The translations under genes were made by a program, and so were the position numbers. 64,000 nucleotides of DNA from Litoribacterium kuwaitense (GTDB taxonomy: Bacteria; Bacillota; Bacilli; Bacillales; DSM-28697), in the NCBI RefSeq assembly GCF_011058155.1, contig NZ_JAALFC010000001.1:62001-126000 (forward strand), read 5' to 3'. The notes under the pieces were generated by a model. It saw nothing but the letters and a program-made list of their open reading frames with translations. It had not been told where the DNA came from and made no database searches. This document shows positions 39,004-49,211 of the stretch, piece after piece (positions within the stretch are counted from its first letter, which is position 1; every line of letters starts with the position of its first letter).

Positions 39004-41193
39004 ATGAAAAAATGGAAACCATTATTTTCAAAACGTGTTCAACAGCTTCAAAAACGATTCGGATTTGTATTGTTTGCTGCTATCCTCGCCATCGTGACGT
39101 ATGCAGCTACTTTTACAAATATACAACCAGAAAAGCTTGACGTCAGTTTGTTTTCTGTTGCACCAAAAGATATTTATTCGCCTGTGACAACAGAAGATGA
39201 AGAAGCGACAGAAGCGAAGGTTGAAGAAGCACTTTCTAAAGTAGAGAATCAATATACTCTAAAGAGGGATTATGCACAAAATCAAGTCGATACGTTATCG
39301 AAGTTGTTTCAAGCGATCGAAAATGAGCGCACAGCGGCGAAGGAAGCACAGGAAGCGGCGGAAGACGAAGCGTCGAAAAAAGATAATCCTGATCATCAAA
39401 AAGAAGACAAGGCAGAAGCCACTGCTGAAGAGGCTGTAACAGTAAAAGATGTCAAGGATCAGTTGTCACCTGATGTTTATGGCGAATTTTCACAGGAAAC
39501 CATTAAAGGTTTGTTGGATACAACACCTGAGCAGTTAGAAATCGCACGCGATGCGAGCATCACATCTGTTCATCGTGTCATGGAGCAACGTATCGCCGTT
39601 GAAAATTTAGAAGAACGCAAAGAAGAGGTACGCCGAGAAATATCTTATACAAGCTTACCGCAAGCGTTAAAACAGACTGTCTCAGATTTGGCGGCGGGAA
39701 TGATTATTCCAAACTACGTGTATGACCCACAAGAAACGTCGAAACAACGGCAGGAAATTCGTGACGATATTGAGCCAGTTATGATCCAGATGGGTCAGCT
39801 GATCGTTAAAGAAGGTCAGCTCATTGATCGGGAAATCTATCGGATGTTAGAGCTCGTAGGTGTTCTTGATCAGTCGACAAATTTACTCCCTTTTATTGGA
39901 CTTGCCTTATTAACGGTTCTTCTTGCTGTACTTATTGTGTATTACGCAAAAGACCTAAAAGATGCTACGCGATCCGTCCAAGTGTATCAATACATCTATT
40001 TAATTATATTTTCTGTCGTGCTACTTATGATGAAAATCATTAGTTTTATTCAGCCTGAAAATCAAGATCAGCTTGGGCTCCTTGTGCCGGTAGCTGCAGG
40101 CACAATGCTAATTAAGTTACTCATTAACAATCGAATGGCAGTCATTACAAGTATCGCACTTGCATTTACAGGTAGCCTCATATTTAGCGGCAGTGTGCCA
40201 GGGAATTTTAATTATGACTTATTTTTGTATTACTTAGCCAGCGGATTAGCAGGTACACTCTTTTTAAGCAAGCGAAACCAGCGTTCGCAAATTTTACAAG
40301 CAGGGCTCATTGTTGCTTTTATTAACGCAGTCGTCGTCACAGCATTAACGTTCGTAGGCTATGATCAGGTAAGTGATTTATTGCTAGGTGTCGGACTTGC
40401 GATTATTTCCGGAGTCGCTTCATCGATTTTAACGCTCGGCCTGTTACCTTTTTTTGAAGCAGGATTTGGCGTTCTCTCGACGATTAAACTCATTGAACTA
40501 TCGAGTCCGAACCATCCACTGCTTCGTAAAATTTTAGTCGAAACTCCTGGTACTTATCATCATAGCGTGATGGTGGCTAATCTTTCCGAAGCAGCTTGTG
40601 AAGCAGTCGGAGCCAATGGATTACTTGCACGTGTAGGAAGCTATTATCATGATATCGGCAAAACGAAGCGTCCACACTTTTTTATTGAAAATCAAATGGG
40701 AATGGAAAACCCGCATAATAAAATTGCTCCTCAATTAAGTAAAACAATTATTACGGCCCATGCGACCGATGGCGCAGAGATGCTGAGATCGCATAAAATG
40801 CCTAAAGAAATTGTTGATATTGCAGCTCAGCATCACGGAACGACGCTCCTTAAGTATTTTTACCATCAGGCCAATGAGCAAGCTGATAAAGAAATTTCCG
40901 AAGCCGAATTTCGCTATATAGGACCAAAAGCGCAGACGAAGGAAGTGGCAATCATTGGTATTTGTGACTCGGTTGAAGCAGCTGTTCGTTCATTGTCGAA
41001 GCCGAATCCAAATAAAATCGAGACCATCGTTCGGTCTATTATTTCGGATCGCTTACAGGATGGTCAGTTTGATGAATGTGATTTGACGTTAAAAGAACTC
41101 GATCAAGTTGCACGGTCCATTTGTGAAACGTTAAAAGGGATATTCCATTCAAGAATTGAATACCCCGATATGGCAAAGAAAAAGGTGAAATAA
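39004..41193 (+). CDS. pgpH: Cyclic-di-AMP phosphodiesterase PgpH (7TM-HD)
   Basis: A 729-residue membrane enzyme that degrades c-di-AMP (yqfF in B. subtilis). One N-terminal helix, a large acidic extracellular 7TMR-HDED domain (~50-290), about seven helices (~300-490), then a cytoplasmic HD domain with TYHHSVMVANLSEAA, YYHDIGK and IAAQHHGTT supplying metal ligands. ATG 39004 follows TTGGAGGGACGG; the longer frame has no site. Confidence 0.96.
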   Translation: MKKWKPLFSKRVQQLQKRFGFVLFAAILAIVTYAATFTNIQPEKLDVSLFSVAPKDIYSPVTTEDEEATEAKVEEALSKVENQYTLKRDYAQNQVDTLSKLFQAIENERTAAKEAQEAAEDEASKKDNPDHQKEDKAEATAEEAVTVKDVKDQLSPDVYGEFSQETIKGLLDTTPEQLEIARDASITSVHRVMEQRIAVENLEERKEEVRREISYTSLPQALKQTVSDLAAGMIIPNYVYDPQETSKQRQEIRDDIEPVMIQMGQLIVKEGQLIDREIYRMLELVGVLDQSTNLLPFIGLALLTVLLAVLIVYYAKDLKDATRSVQVYQYIYLIIFSVVLLMMKIISFIQPENQDQLGLLVPVAAGTMLIKLLINNRMAVITSIALAFTGSLIFSGSVPGNFNYDLFLYYLASGLAGTLFLSKRNQRSQILQAGLIVAFINAVVVTALTFVGYDQVSDLLLGVGLAIISGVASSILTLGLLPFFEAGFGVLSTIKLIELSSPNHPLLRKILVETPGTYHHSVMVANLSEAACEAVGANGLLARVGSYYHDIGKTKRPHFFIENQMGMENPHNKIAPQLSKTIITAHATDGAEMLRSHKMPKEIVDIAAQHHGTTLLKYFYHQANEQADKEISEAEFRYIGPKAQTKEVAIIGICDSVEAAVRSLSKPNPNKIETIVRSIISDRLQDGQFDECDLTLKELDQVARSICETLKGIFHSRIEYPDMAKKKVK

Positions 41194-41198
41194 GGAAA

Positions 41199-41675
41199 AT
41201 GAATATTGATGTCATTGATGAGACTGGCGCATTAGGTGAGCAAGAGCTTTTGGCGTTTGAAGAGCTTCTCACCTATTGTGCGAAACAGATGAACGTCCCT
41301 TCGGAAAGTGAAATGTCTTTAAGCTTTGTGGATGATGAGGCTATCCAATCGTTAAATGCTACGTATCGCCAAAAAAATGTACCGACCGATGTTCTTTCTT
41401 TTGCTATGCAGGAGACTCTTCCTGAAGATACATATGAGGCGCAAATAGATGAACCGATGTTACTTGGTGATGTTGTCGTCTCGCTTGACACAGCGAAACG
41501 TCAGGCGGAAGAGTATGGTCATAGTTTAGAGAGGGAACTGTCTTTCCTAACCGTTCACGGACTTTTGCATTTATTAGGGTATGATCATATGAACGAAGCG
41601 GATGAGCGTGAAATGTTCAAACTACAGGAGGCGCTTTTAAGTGGCTATGGGATCGAGAGAACCGGGGAATCGTAG
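41199..41675 (+). CDS. ybeY: Endoribonuclease YbeY
   Basis: A 158-residue zinc protein for 16S rRNA 3' maturation and ribosome quality control. The zinc motif HGLLHLLGYDH lies at ~123-133; NVPTDVLSFAMQE and LLGDVVVSL are also family blocks. It starts six bases after pgpH and overlaps dgkA by 35 bp. Confidence 0.96.
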   Translation: MNIDVIDETGALGEQELLAFEELLTYCAKQMNVPSESEMSLSFVDDEAIQSLNATYRQKNVPTDVLSFAMQETLPEDTYEAQIDEPMLLGDVVVSLDTAKRQAEEYGHSLERELSFLTVHGLLHLLGYDHMNEADEREMFKLQEALLSGYGIERTGES

Positions 41676-42036
41676 GCCTTTTTGGTATTCATTTGTTGAT
41701 GCAAGTCGTGGTATATTCCATGCTGTACGAACCGAGCGAAACATTAAAGTTGATTTACTGGCGGCAAGCATTGTGGTCGTCGCAGCCTTATTCTTTCAAG
41801 TGACGAAAATGGAATGGCTTCTTTTGCTCTTAACCATCACAATGGTGTTATCACTTGAATTGATAAACACGGCCATCGAGCGTGCGGTTGATTTAACGAC
41901 GACAGAGACGAAGGTCTTGGCAAGACAAGCGAAAGATGTGGCTGCAGGAGCTTGTTTCATCGCTGCGATGGCCTCTGTCATCATCGGATTCGTCATTTTT
42001 TTCCCCTATGTCATTCAATTTGTAGAATCGTCGTGA
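41641..42036 (+). CDS. dgkA: Undecaprenol/diacylglycerol kinase
   Basis: A 131-residue three-helix membrane kinase; in Bacillus it phosphorylates undecaprenol for cell-wall synthesis. Catalytic-site block LSLELINTAIERAVDL is present, along with RTERNIKVDLL and KDVAAGA. Start GTG 41641 follows CAGGAGGCG and lies inside the 3' end of ybeY; an ATG two codons later is an alternative. Confidence 0.95.
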   Translation: MAMGSREPGNRRPFWYSFVDASRGIFHAVRTERNIKVDLLAASIVVVAALFFQVTKMEWLLLLLTITMVLSLELINTAIERAVDLTTTETKVLARQAKDVAAGACFIAAMASVIIGFVIFFPYVIQFVESS

Positions 42037-42140
42037 ATTCTTGTTTTTTTAGGAAGTTTTAGGGGAACTAATGCGGAATGAGAAGGTTTCCATTAAAATA
42101 AAATACACGCCCCCCAAAAGGCAGGAAGGGTTGCTTATTG

Positions 42141-42539
42141 ATGAAAAAGGATTCATTGTTTGACAAAGCATTAAAGGCACGTGAGCAAGCGTATACACCT
42201 TATTCGGATTTTCCGGTCGGTGCAGCTCTTTTAACGGAAACAGGAGAACATGTACTTGGTGCAAATATTGAAAATGCTTCGTATGGTTTGACAAACTGTG
42301 CAGAGCGTACCGCATTTTTTTCGGCTCGAATGAATGGTCATTCGTCGTTTAAAGCTTTAGCTGTAGTTGCAGATTCAAAGCAGCCAGTGCCTCCGTGTGG
42401 TGCGTGCAGACAGGTCATGGCTGAATTTTGCCCACCCGATATGCCTGTTTATTTATATAATCTTGCAGGAGCGTGCAAAGAAACGACGGTCAGTCAGTTG
42501 CTTCCGGGCTCTTTTTCAAAGGAGGATATGGAAGCGTGA
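42141..42539 (+). CDS. cdd: Cytidine deaminase
   Basis: A 132-residue tetrameric zinc enzyme converting cytidine to uridine. Zinc ligand and catalytic motifs are [11 protein letters not shown] and [16 protein letters not shown] just before could also start, but ATG 42141 gives [11 protein letters not shown]. Its stop overlaps the start of era (GTGA). Confidence 0.97.
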   Translation: MKKDSLFDKALKAREQAYTPYSDFPVGAALLTETGEHVLGANIENASYGLTNCAERTAFFSARMNGHSSFKALAVVADSKQPVPPCGACRQVMAEFCPPDMPVYLYNLAGACKETTVSQLLPGSFSKEDMEA

Positions 42540-43438
42540 GTTATCGTTCAGGATTTATTTCGATTATCGGTCGACCAAATGTAGGAAAGTCGACGTTGCT
42601 AAATCGCGCTGTCGGTCAAAAAATTGCCATCATGAGTGATAAGCCACAAACGACGCGCAACAATATTCAAGGTGTACGAACAACAGAAGAGAGTCAAATG
42701 GTTTTTATTGATACACCTGGTATCCACAAGCCGAAGCATCGACTTGGAGACTTTATGTTAAAAATGGCCGTCAACACGCTCACTGGCGTAGATGTCATTC
42801 TTTTCGTCGTTAATGCAACTGAGCAGCCTGGGAAAGGCGATCAAATGATCATTGACCGCTTTCAATCCGTATCAACACCAGTCATTTTAGTGATGAATAA
42901 AATCGATCTTGTGCATCCAGAAGATTTACTGCCGCTTATTGACGCTTATAACAGTTTATATGCTTTTAATGAAATCATTCCAATTTCCGCAAAGGAAGGG
43001 AATCATTTCTCTGCGTTGTTATCTTCTATTCAAGAAAAATTACCAGAGGGTCCTCAATATTATCCTGCTGACCAAGTGACCGACCATCCTGAGCGCTTCA
43101 TTATGCAGGAGTTAATCCGAGAGCAAGTGCTTTATCTCACAAGAGAAGAAGTTCCTCATTCGGTCGCGGTTGTGATGGACCAAGTCAAGCAGCGTGAGAG
43201 TGGGGCGGTTTATGCCGCCGCAACCATTATCGTGGAGCGTAAATCCCAGAAAGGTATTTTGATTGGAAAAGAAGGCGCCATGCTAAAAAAAATAGGGCAG
43301 CTCGCTCGTACTGAGATGGAGCGTCTGCTTGGGTCGAAAATATATTTAGAGCTGTGGGTCAAAGTTAAAGAAGACTGGCGTAATCGTCCGCATCATCTTC
43401 ATGAATACGGCTTTGATGAGCGTGAGTATTTGGATTGA
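42536..43438 (+). CDS. era: GTPase Era
   Basis: A 300-residue GTPase needed for 16S rRNA maturation. G1 [10 protein letters not shown]3 [11 protein letters not shown]4 NKIDL, then a C-terminal KH domain with [22 protein letters not shown]. The start is GTG at 42536, overlapping the cdd stop; AAAGGAGGAT lies before it, and the product equals the family length. Confidence 0.98.
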   Translation: MSYRSGFISIIGRPNVGKSTLLNRAVGQKIAIMSDKPQTTRNNIQGVRTTEESQMVFIDTPGIHKPKHRLGDFMLKMAVNTLTGVDVILFVVNATEQPGKGDQMIIDRFQSVSTPVILVMNKIDLVHPEDLLPLIDAYNSLYAFNEIIPISAKEGNHFSALLSSIQEKLPEGPQYYPADQVTDHPERFIMQELIREQVLYLTREEVPHSVAVVMDQVKQRESGAVYAAATIIVERKSQKGILIGKEGAMLKKIGQLARTEMERLLGSKIYLELWVKVKEDWRNRPHHLHEYGFDEREYLD

Positions 43439-43520
43439 CAAAAATTGTGCAACATGAAATGAGACGATCCGAGTTAAGCTAAGGACACAAAGGCGATCGT
43501 TAAAAAAGGTGGGGTTCTTA

Positions 43521-43663
43521 TGCTACAATTATCATGGCAAGTGTTTGCCAAGACGGGAAGCGTAGACGCTTATCTCTTGTTAAAAGAAGCAGAGCGCTTA
43601 AAATGTGAGCAAAACAAGAAAGACGAAGCCTCAATGATTAGCTGTAATAAACCAGTGTCTTAA
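43521..43663 (+). CDS. yqzL: YqzL family small protein, possibly frame-broken
   Basis: ATG 43521 with AAAAGGTGGGG upstream opens MLQLSWQVFAKTG, and the codons from 43562 continue VDAYLLLKEAERLK to TAA at 43661. This is the YqzL family, a ~47-residue protein found between era and recO. The distance from ATG to stop is 143 bases by the numbering, one short of whole codons, so a base appears to be missing near 43557-43561 (KTGSVDAY expected). Confidence 0.65.
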
Positions 43664-43687
43664 AAAAGGATAGGAGGCGTGCGCTTT

Positions 43688-44446
43688 ATGCTCCATGTGT
43701 GTGAAGGCATTGTTTTACGGTGCACGCCTTATGGCGAAACTCATTTAATTTGTACGTTATTTACACGTGAACGAGGCAAATGGGCCGTGATGGCTCGCGG
43801 TGCTAGGAAGAGCAAAAGTAAGCTAACTGCAGTCACTCAGCTATTTACACACGGGCATTTCTCAATTCGTGGAGAACGTGGCATGGGAACACTCATTCAA
43901 GGAGAAATTTCAACATCACTTCGTGCGGTTAGAGAGGATCTTGAAAAAACGGCAGCTGCAGCGTGTATGGTTGAGTTGACTGATCGTTTGACAGAAGATC
44001 ACGTTTCGGATCCCGCTTTGTTTGAGGTGTTAAAAAAGTCTTTGCACCTATTGCAACAGGGGATTGACCCAATGGTGATTCTAGCAATTTATGAAACAAA
44101 ATTGAGTACATATGCAGGAATAGCACTGATTTTAAATCAATGTGCACATTGTCGTCAGGATAAACCCCTGTCAGCTTTTTCAGCGAGCGAAGGCGGGATG
44201 CTCTGCAACAGTTGTGCATCCAAACAACCATATGCAATTTATGTAACACCGGCAATTCCACACTTGCTGCGTTTATTTATGGAAGTGGATTTAAACCGGC
44301 TTGGAAAAGTGAATGTGTCTGATGCGAACAAGCGAATGCTTCGTCAGATTTTAACGACTTATTTTGACGAAGCAGCAGGAATCCGTTTAAAAGCCAAACG
44401 TTTTTTAGAGCAGCTGGATCGCATGAATGATGAACACGACCATTGA
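43688..44446 (+). CDS. recO: DNA repair protein RecO
   Basis: A 252-residue recombination mediator that loads RecA on SSB-covered DNA. The N-terminal OB fold reads CEGIVLRCTPYGETHLICTLFTRE, followed by MARGARKSKSKL; a C-terminal zinc finger has CAHCRQD and CNSCAS. ATG 43688 lies ten bases after AGGAGG; the in-frame GTG at 43679 is too close. Confidence 0.95.
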   Translation: MLHVCEGIVLRCTPYGETHLICTLFTRERGKWAVMARGARKSKSKLTAVTQLFTHGHFSIRGERGMGTLIQGEISTSLRAVREDLEKTAAAACMVELTDRLTEDHVSDPALFEVLKKSLHLLQQGIDPMVILAIYETKLSTYAGIALILNQCAHCRQDKPLSAFSASEGGMLCNSCASKQPYAIYVTPAIPHLLRLFMEVDLNRLGKVNVSDANKRMLRQILTTYFDEAAGIRLKAKRFLEQLDRMNDEHDH

Positions 44447-44471
44447 CAAGCTCGGGTGGATTGGCTATGAT
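44443..44471 (+). promoter_or_regulatory. SigA promoter of glyQS
   Basis: TTGACA (44443-44448), 17 bases, TATGAT (44466-44471); the -35 overlaps the end of recO. Confidence 0.88.
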
Positions 44472-44489
44472 TTGTGTAGTTTATTTAGT

Positions 44490-44700
44490 AAGTAAATATC
44501 GGTGATGAAGGAATAAGTACTCTGTTGCGTGCGATAAAGCGAGTCTGGGATAGTGGAAGCCAGATACGGACCAGCAGACGAAAGGCGCTCCTGAACCATG
44601 GAATGAAAGCGGCTGGGTAGTTTCATTTTCTCAGCAAATAGGGTGGAACCGCGGAATACAATCCGTCCCTATGTCTTCGGGCATAGAGGCGGATTTTTGT
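44490..44700 (+). promoter_or_regulatory. T-box riboswitch, glycine, with terminator
   Basis: The conserved T-box core TGGAACCGCGG is at 44644-44654 after GGG. It is followed by a terminator with AATCCG arms around CCTATG-TCTTCGGG-CATAG and TTTTT (44660-44698). Stem I with an AAGTA loop begins near 44510. Uncharged tRNA-Gly would favour the antiterminator and glyQS expression. The specifier may be GGC at 44584-44586, but this was not folded. Confidence 0.93.
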
Positions 44701-44728
44701 TTTGTCATTTTAAAAGAGGTGATTATTG

Positions 44729-45615
44729 ATGAACTTGCAGGAAATGATTCTTGCATTACAAACGTACTGGTCAGAACATGGTTGTATTCTGACACAGGCG
44801 TACGACGTTGAAAAAGGTGCAGGTACGTTTTCGCCGATGACATTTTTACGAAGCATCGGCCCGGAGCCTTGGAATGTAGCGTATGTTGAACCGTCCCGGC
44901 GCCCAACAGATGGTCGATACGGTGAAAATCCAAACCGTTTGTATCAACATCACCAATTTCAAGTCGTCATGAAGCCGTCCCCAGATGATATTCAGGAGAG
45001 GTATCTTGGATCATTAGAGGCATTGGGGATCAATCCCCTAGCACATGATATACGCTTCGTTGAAGACAACTGGGAGTCACCGACGTTAGGTGCTTCAGGT
45101 TTAGGTTGGGAAGTCTGGCTAGATGGGATGGAAGTTACCCAGTTCACTTATTTCCAACAAGTCGGCGGTTTAGAGGCGAATCCTGTCTCCGTGGAAATTA
45201 CGTATGGTCTCGAACGGCTCGCTTCTTACATTCAAGATAAAGAAAATGTATTTGACTTGGAGTGGACGAACGGCGTCACTGTAAAGGATATCTTTTTACA
45301 GCCAGAATACGAACACTCAAAATACACCTTTGAAGAAGCTGACACAGACATGTTGTTTCATCTGTTTTCTATGTATGAAAAGGAAGCCGAGCGTATTATT
45401 GATTTAGAGCTTGTTTTTCCAGCATACGACTACGTTTTAAAATGCTCACATACCTTTAATTTGCTTGATGCTCGTGGTGCTATTTCTGTGACAGAGAGAA
45501 CGGGATATATCGCGAGAGTTCGTCATTTAGCGAGAAAGGTCGCCCGGGCATATTATAATAACCGAGAAGCAAGAGGTTTCCGATGCTGAAACAGGAAGGA
45601 GAGGATCAGGAATGA
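44729..45615 (+). CDS. glyQ: Glycyl-tRNA synthetase alpha subunit, frame broken at last residues
   Basis: The catalytic alpha chain of the bacterial alpha2beta2 glycyl-tRNA synthetase. Class II features include [22 protein letters not shown] and [15 protein letters not shown]. As read the frame ends at 45589 with EARGFRC. One more C at 45580-45581 gives [14 protein letters not shown] and a stop at 45613-45615 overlapping glyS by four bases, total 295 residues, the B. subtilis length. ATG 44729 follows AGAGGTGATTATTG. Confidence 0.95.
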
Positions 45616-47678
45616 CACGACGCTTCTTACTTGAAATCGGTTTAGAGGAGCTTCCTGCTCAATTTGTTCAGCCTGCGGAACAAGATCTACGACATTCGAT
45701 CGAAGCGTGGCTGAAAGAGCAACGCCTGTCGTTTCAATCCGTCCTTTCATATTCGACGCCACGAAGACTAGTTGTCGCCGTTGAAGGGCTGAGTGAAAAG
45801 CAGAGCGATTTACAAAAAGAGATGCGCGGTCCGGCAAAGCGAATTGCTTTAGACGAAGAAGGTAATTGGACAAAGGCTGCTCAAGGGTTTGCTAAAGGTC
45901 AAGGCGTGGCTGTCGCTGACTTGACAGTTCGGTCTGTCAAAGATCAAGAATATATCTTTGCACAGGTGCATGAGCATGGACAGCCAACGGAGGACTTACT
46001 TCCAGGTATACGAGACGTCATTACGCAACTGTCATTCCCAAAAAGTATGCGCTGGGCAAATAGTGAACTTCGGTACTTACGGCCGATTCGCTGGCTTGTT
46101 GCTTTGTATGGTGATAACGTCGTTCCTTTTACGATCGAAGGCGTTCAGAGCGGTCATATTTCAAGAGGACACCGCTTTTTAGGCCATGATGTGTCGTTAG
46201 CGAAGGCATCAGATTACGAAGAATTGCTCCGTTCTGCGTACGTTATTGTAGACCCGAACGAGCGTCGTAAAATGGTTACAGCGCAAATGTCAGAAATAGA
46301 AGAAAAGCAACAGTGGAAGATTCAACGGGACGAAGCCCTTTTTGCAGAAGTCATCAATCTTGTTGAATACCCCACAGTTTTATTTGGCCGTTTTGCGACA
46401 GAGTTTCTTGAGTTGCCAGAGGTCGTTTTAATTACGACCATGAAGGAGCACCAGCGTTATTTTGCTGTGAAAACAGAAGAAGATACGTTGGCACCATATT
46501 TTGTTACGGTCCGAAACGGAGACAGCGCGTATCTTGACAATGTTCAACGCGGAAATGAAAAAGTACTTCACGCTCGTTTAAAAGACGCCCAATTTTTCTA
46601 TCATGAAGATCAAAAGCTGACGATTGGCCAAGCTCAAGAGAAATTAAAAACCGTCGTATTTCATGAGAACTTGAAAACGATGTTTGATAAAAGTGAACGT
46701 AATGAGAAGTTTGTTCGAACGTTGACGACTGAGCTATCGTTTGATGAAGCGACGTCCCAAGCAGCAGCACGCGCGGCCAAGATTGGAAAGTTTGACCTCG
46801 TCACGTATATGGTCGATGAATTTAGCGAGCTTCAAGGTAAAATGGGTGAAGTATATGCTTTGGCTAAAGGCGAAAATGAGCTGGTGGCCAAAGCGATCGA
46901 TGAACAATATAACCCTCGATCCGCCGAAGGCCAACTGCCTCAAACAAAAGCAGGAGCCATCGTCGCCCTTGCCGATAAAATGGATACGATTGCCGCTTTC
47001 TTCTCGAAAGGGTTGATTCCAACTGGCTCACAAGATCCATTTGCATTAAGAAGGCAAGCATACGGTGTTGTTCAAATTCTGCGCCACTATACGTGGCCCA
47101 CTTCATTTGCCCAATTGTCTCAGGTGGCTGTTCAAGGGCTTGAAGCAGGGGGATTAACGGCTGGGGAAAAGACAGTACAAGAAATGATTGCCTTTTTAAC
47201 TCAACGCTTAAAGGCGTTGCTATTGGATGAAGGGGTTGCTCACGACATTGTCGAATCTCTTCTTGACATACAGTCAGGCGTGCATTGGACATTCGCTAAA
47301 GCAAATGCGTTAACACAAGCAAGAAACAATGATCCATCTTTCAAGCTTCACGTAGAAGCGATGGCACGGGTGGCAAATTTAGCGGAAAAAAGTACGGATG
47401 ATACAGTAAATTCCACCCTTTTGAAAGATCCGAACGAGCAGCAATTGTTTGCTGCCCACGAAACACTCAAAGCTGAGCTAGCCATTGCGATTGAACAACA
47501 GGATGCTGCCCGAGCTTTGGAAGTGCTAAGCCGTTACACACCAGTGATTACCCAGTTTTTCGACAAGGTCATGGTCATGGCAGAAGACGAAAAGGTTAAA
47601 AGGAACCGTCTTGCTTTAATGGCTACGCTACAAACGGCGTTTTTGTCATATGCGGATATGCGCAATATTCATGTTTAA
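45612..47678 (+). CDS. glyS: Glycyl-tRNA synthetase beta subunit
   Basis: A 688-residue beta chain containing tRNA-binding and anticodon domains. Starts RRFLLEIGLEELPAQFV; SMRWANSELRYLRPIRWLVALYG and TTMKEHQRYFAV are family blocks, and the C-terminus has KVMVMAEDEKVKRNRLAL. AAGGAGAGGATCAGG precedes the ATG. Coupled to glyQ by overlap once the glyQ frame is restored. Confidence 0.97.
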   Translation: MTRRFLLEIGLEELPAQFVQPAEQDLRHSIEAWLKEQRLSFQSVLSYSTPRRLVVAVEGLSEKQSDLQKEMRGPAKRIALDEEGNWTKAAQGFAKGQGVAVADLTVRSVKDQEYIFAQVHEHGQPTEDLLPGIRDVITQLSFPKSMRWANSELRYLRPIRWLVALYGDNVVPFTIEGVQSGHISRGHRFLGHDVSLAKASDYEELLRSAYVIVDPNERRKMVTAQMSEIEEKQQWKIQRDEALFAEVINLVEYPTVLFGRFATEFLELPEVVLITTMKEHQRYFAVKTEEDTLAPYFVTVRNGDSAYLDNVQRGNEKVLHARLKDAQFFYHEDQKLTIGQAQEKLKTVVFHENLKTMFDKSERNEKFVRTLTTELSFDEATSQAAARAAKIGKFDLVTYMVDEFSELQGKMGEVYALAKGENELVAKAIDEQYNPRSAEGQLPQTKAGAIVALADKMDTIAAFFSKGLIPTGSQDPFALRRQAYGVVQILRHYTWPTSFAQLSQVAVQGLEAGGLTAGEKTVQEMIAFLTQRLKALLLDEGVAHDIVESLLDIQSGVHWTFAKANALTQARNNDPSFKLHVEAMARVANLAEKSTDDTVNSTLLKDPNEQQLFAAHETLKAELAIAIEQQDAARALEVLSRYTPVITQFFDKVMVMAEDEKVKRNRLALMATLQTAFLSYADMRNIHV

Positions 47679-47707
47679 TCACGAAGAGCTGATAAAGGAG
47701 GCCACTT

Positions 47708-48517
47708 GTGACGTCAATCGTTTATATCGTTTCAGATTCGGTAGGTGAGACAGCGGAATTAGTTGCTAAAGCAGCGATGAGTCAATTTGAGCATTCGTAC
47801 TTTGAGCTAAAGCGTGTTCCTTATGTGGAAGATGAGGGCACACTAAAAGAAATTGTCCAGCTTGCAAAACAGCAAAATGCGCTCATTGGTTTTACACTTG
47901 TCATTCCGCGCATGCGTGAGACGCTGCTTAAAGAAGCTTCGGTGCACAATGTCCCTGTAGTCGACTTAATCGGTCCGCTGATTCAAAAAATGTCTACGGT
48001 GTACAATAAAGTCCCTAAAAATCAACCGGGCCTAGTGCATAAACTAGATGCAGATTATTTTCAAAAAGTCGATGCAATTGAGTTTGCTGTTCGCTATGAT
48101 GATGGACGTGATAAACGAGGCGTTTTACTTGCTGACATTGTTTTAATTGGTGTATCACGCACGAGTAAAACACCGTTATCTCAATATCTTGCCCATAAAA
48201 AGATGAAGGTCGCTAATGTGCCAATGATTCCTGAGGTAAAGCCTCCACAAGAGCTATTTCATGTATCACCAGCCAAGTGCATTGGACTAACGATTCAACC
48301 TGAAAAATTGAACGATATACGGCGTGAACGCTTAAGATCGCTCGGCTTAAAAGAAAATGCAGGGTACGCAGACCCTGGACGAATCCATGAAGAGCTCGCC
48401 TACTTTGAGGATGTCATTCAGCGTATTGGCTGCCATGTCATAGACGTTACGAATAAAGCCGTTGAAGAAACAGCAAATTTAATCCTTTCCGTTGTGGAAC
48501 ATACAAATAAAGCATAA
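47708..48517 (+). CDS. ppsR: PPDK regulatory kinase/phosphorylase (DUF299)
   Basis: A 269-residue bifunctional regulator (yqfL in B. subtilis) that phosphorylates and dephosphorylates pyruvate phosphate dikinase or PEP synthase in an ADP-dependent way. Starts [16 protein letters not shown]; the P-loop-like [16 protein letters not shown] is at ~148-163. GTG start after AAAGGAGGCCACTT. Its usual target gene is not in the window. Confidence 0.93.
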   Translation: MTSIVYIVSDSVGETAELVAKAAMSQFEHSYFELKRVPYVEDEGTLKEIVQLAKQQNALIGFTLVIPRMRETLLKEASVHNVPVVDLIGPLIQKMSTVYNKVPKNQPGLVHKLDADYFQKVDAIEFAVRYDDGRDKRGVLLADIVLIGVSRTSKTPLSQYLAHKKMKVANVPMIPEVKPPQELFHVSPAKCIGLTIQPEKLNDIRRERLRSLGLKENAGYADPGRIHEELAYFEDVIQRIGCHVIDVTNKAVEETANLILSVVEHTNKA

Positions 48518-48519
48518 AT

Positions 48520-48554
48520 AATGGGAGCAGGCACTCCCATTACATTTTTTTGTA
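48520..48554 (+). terminator. Terminator after ppsR
   Basis: ATGGGAG (48521-48527) and CTCCCAT (48534-48540) flank CAGGCA, followed by TACATTTTTTTG. Confidence 0.85.
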
Positions 48555-48742
48555 AGCATATGTATAGATTTTAAGGATACGATGTATTATAATAAGAAAT
48601 TGCGTCTGGTTGTTGAATCGCTAAAATTCGACAAATAGCGCAATTTTCTTTACTATAAGACAAATTTCTGAAAGTTAAAACATAAAATGCCTAGAAGGAT
48701 TCTTCGGGGTGATGTAGAATAGAAAACTATGACGAAAATAGG

Positions 48743-49198
48743 TTGTCAATTTATGTGGATGCGGATGCGTGCCCAGTAAAGCATGAGATACAGCAAGTCG
48801 CACGATCGTTTGCAATCGATGTATTTCTTGTTGCGTCTTACGCTCATTATTCACCTTCTCGCGTAGGTAAATGGAAATACGTCGATTCGACTAAAGAATC
48901 CGCAGATCTCTATATTGTCAACCATGTGCATACAGGAGATATTGTCATCACTGATGATTATGGCCTTTCTTCGTTGCTAGTACCTAGAAACGTTTATGTA
49001 TTGACGTCAAGAGGGAAAACAATCCATGAAGGAAACATTGATACCTACCTTGAGCAACGATTTTTAGCCCAGAAAGCAAGAAATGCTGGTTATCGAACAA
49101 AAGGGCCTTCTGCGCTGAAAAAAGAAGATAAACAGAAGTTTGTCGAACGGTTACAAGCTCTGTTGCACTCACTTATTGACAATGAATGGCCACAGTAA
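48743..49198 (+). CDS. yqxD: YaiI/YqxD family protein (DUF188)
   Basis: A 151-residue cytosolic protein of unknown function with PIN-like fold. YVDADACPVKHEI near the start and DIVITDDYGLSSLLVPR, VLTSRGK, AKNAGYRTKGPSALKKEDKQKF are the family blocks. The first in-frame start is TTG 48743, with no good binding site. An out-of-frame ATG at 48729 would join with one extra base (MTKIGLSIYVDADA), so the true N-terminus is uncertain. Precedes dnaG as in B. subtilis. Confidence 0.9.
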   Translation: MSIYVDADACPVKHEIQQVARSFAIDVFLVASYAHYSPSRVGKWKYVDSTKESADLYIVNHVHTGDIVITDDYGLSSLLVPRNVYVLTSRGKTIHEGNIDTYLEQRFLAQKARNAGYRTKGPSALKKEDKQKFVERLQALLHSLIDNEWPQ

Positions 49199-49211
49199 CG
49201 GAGGTGGTACG

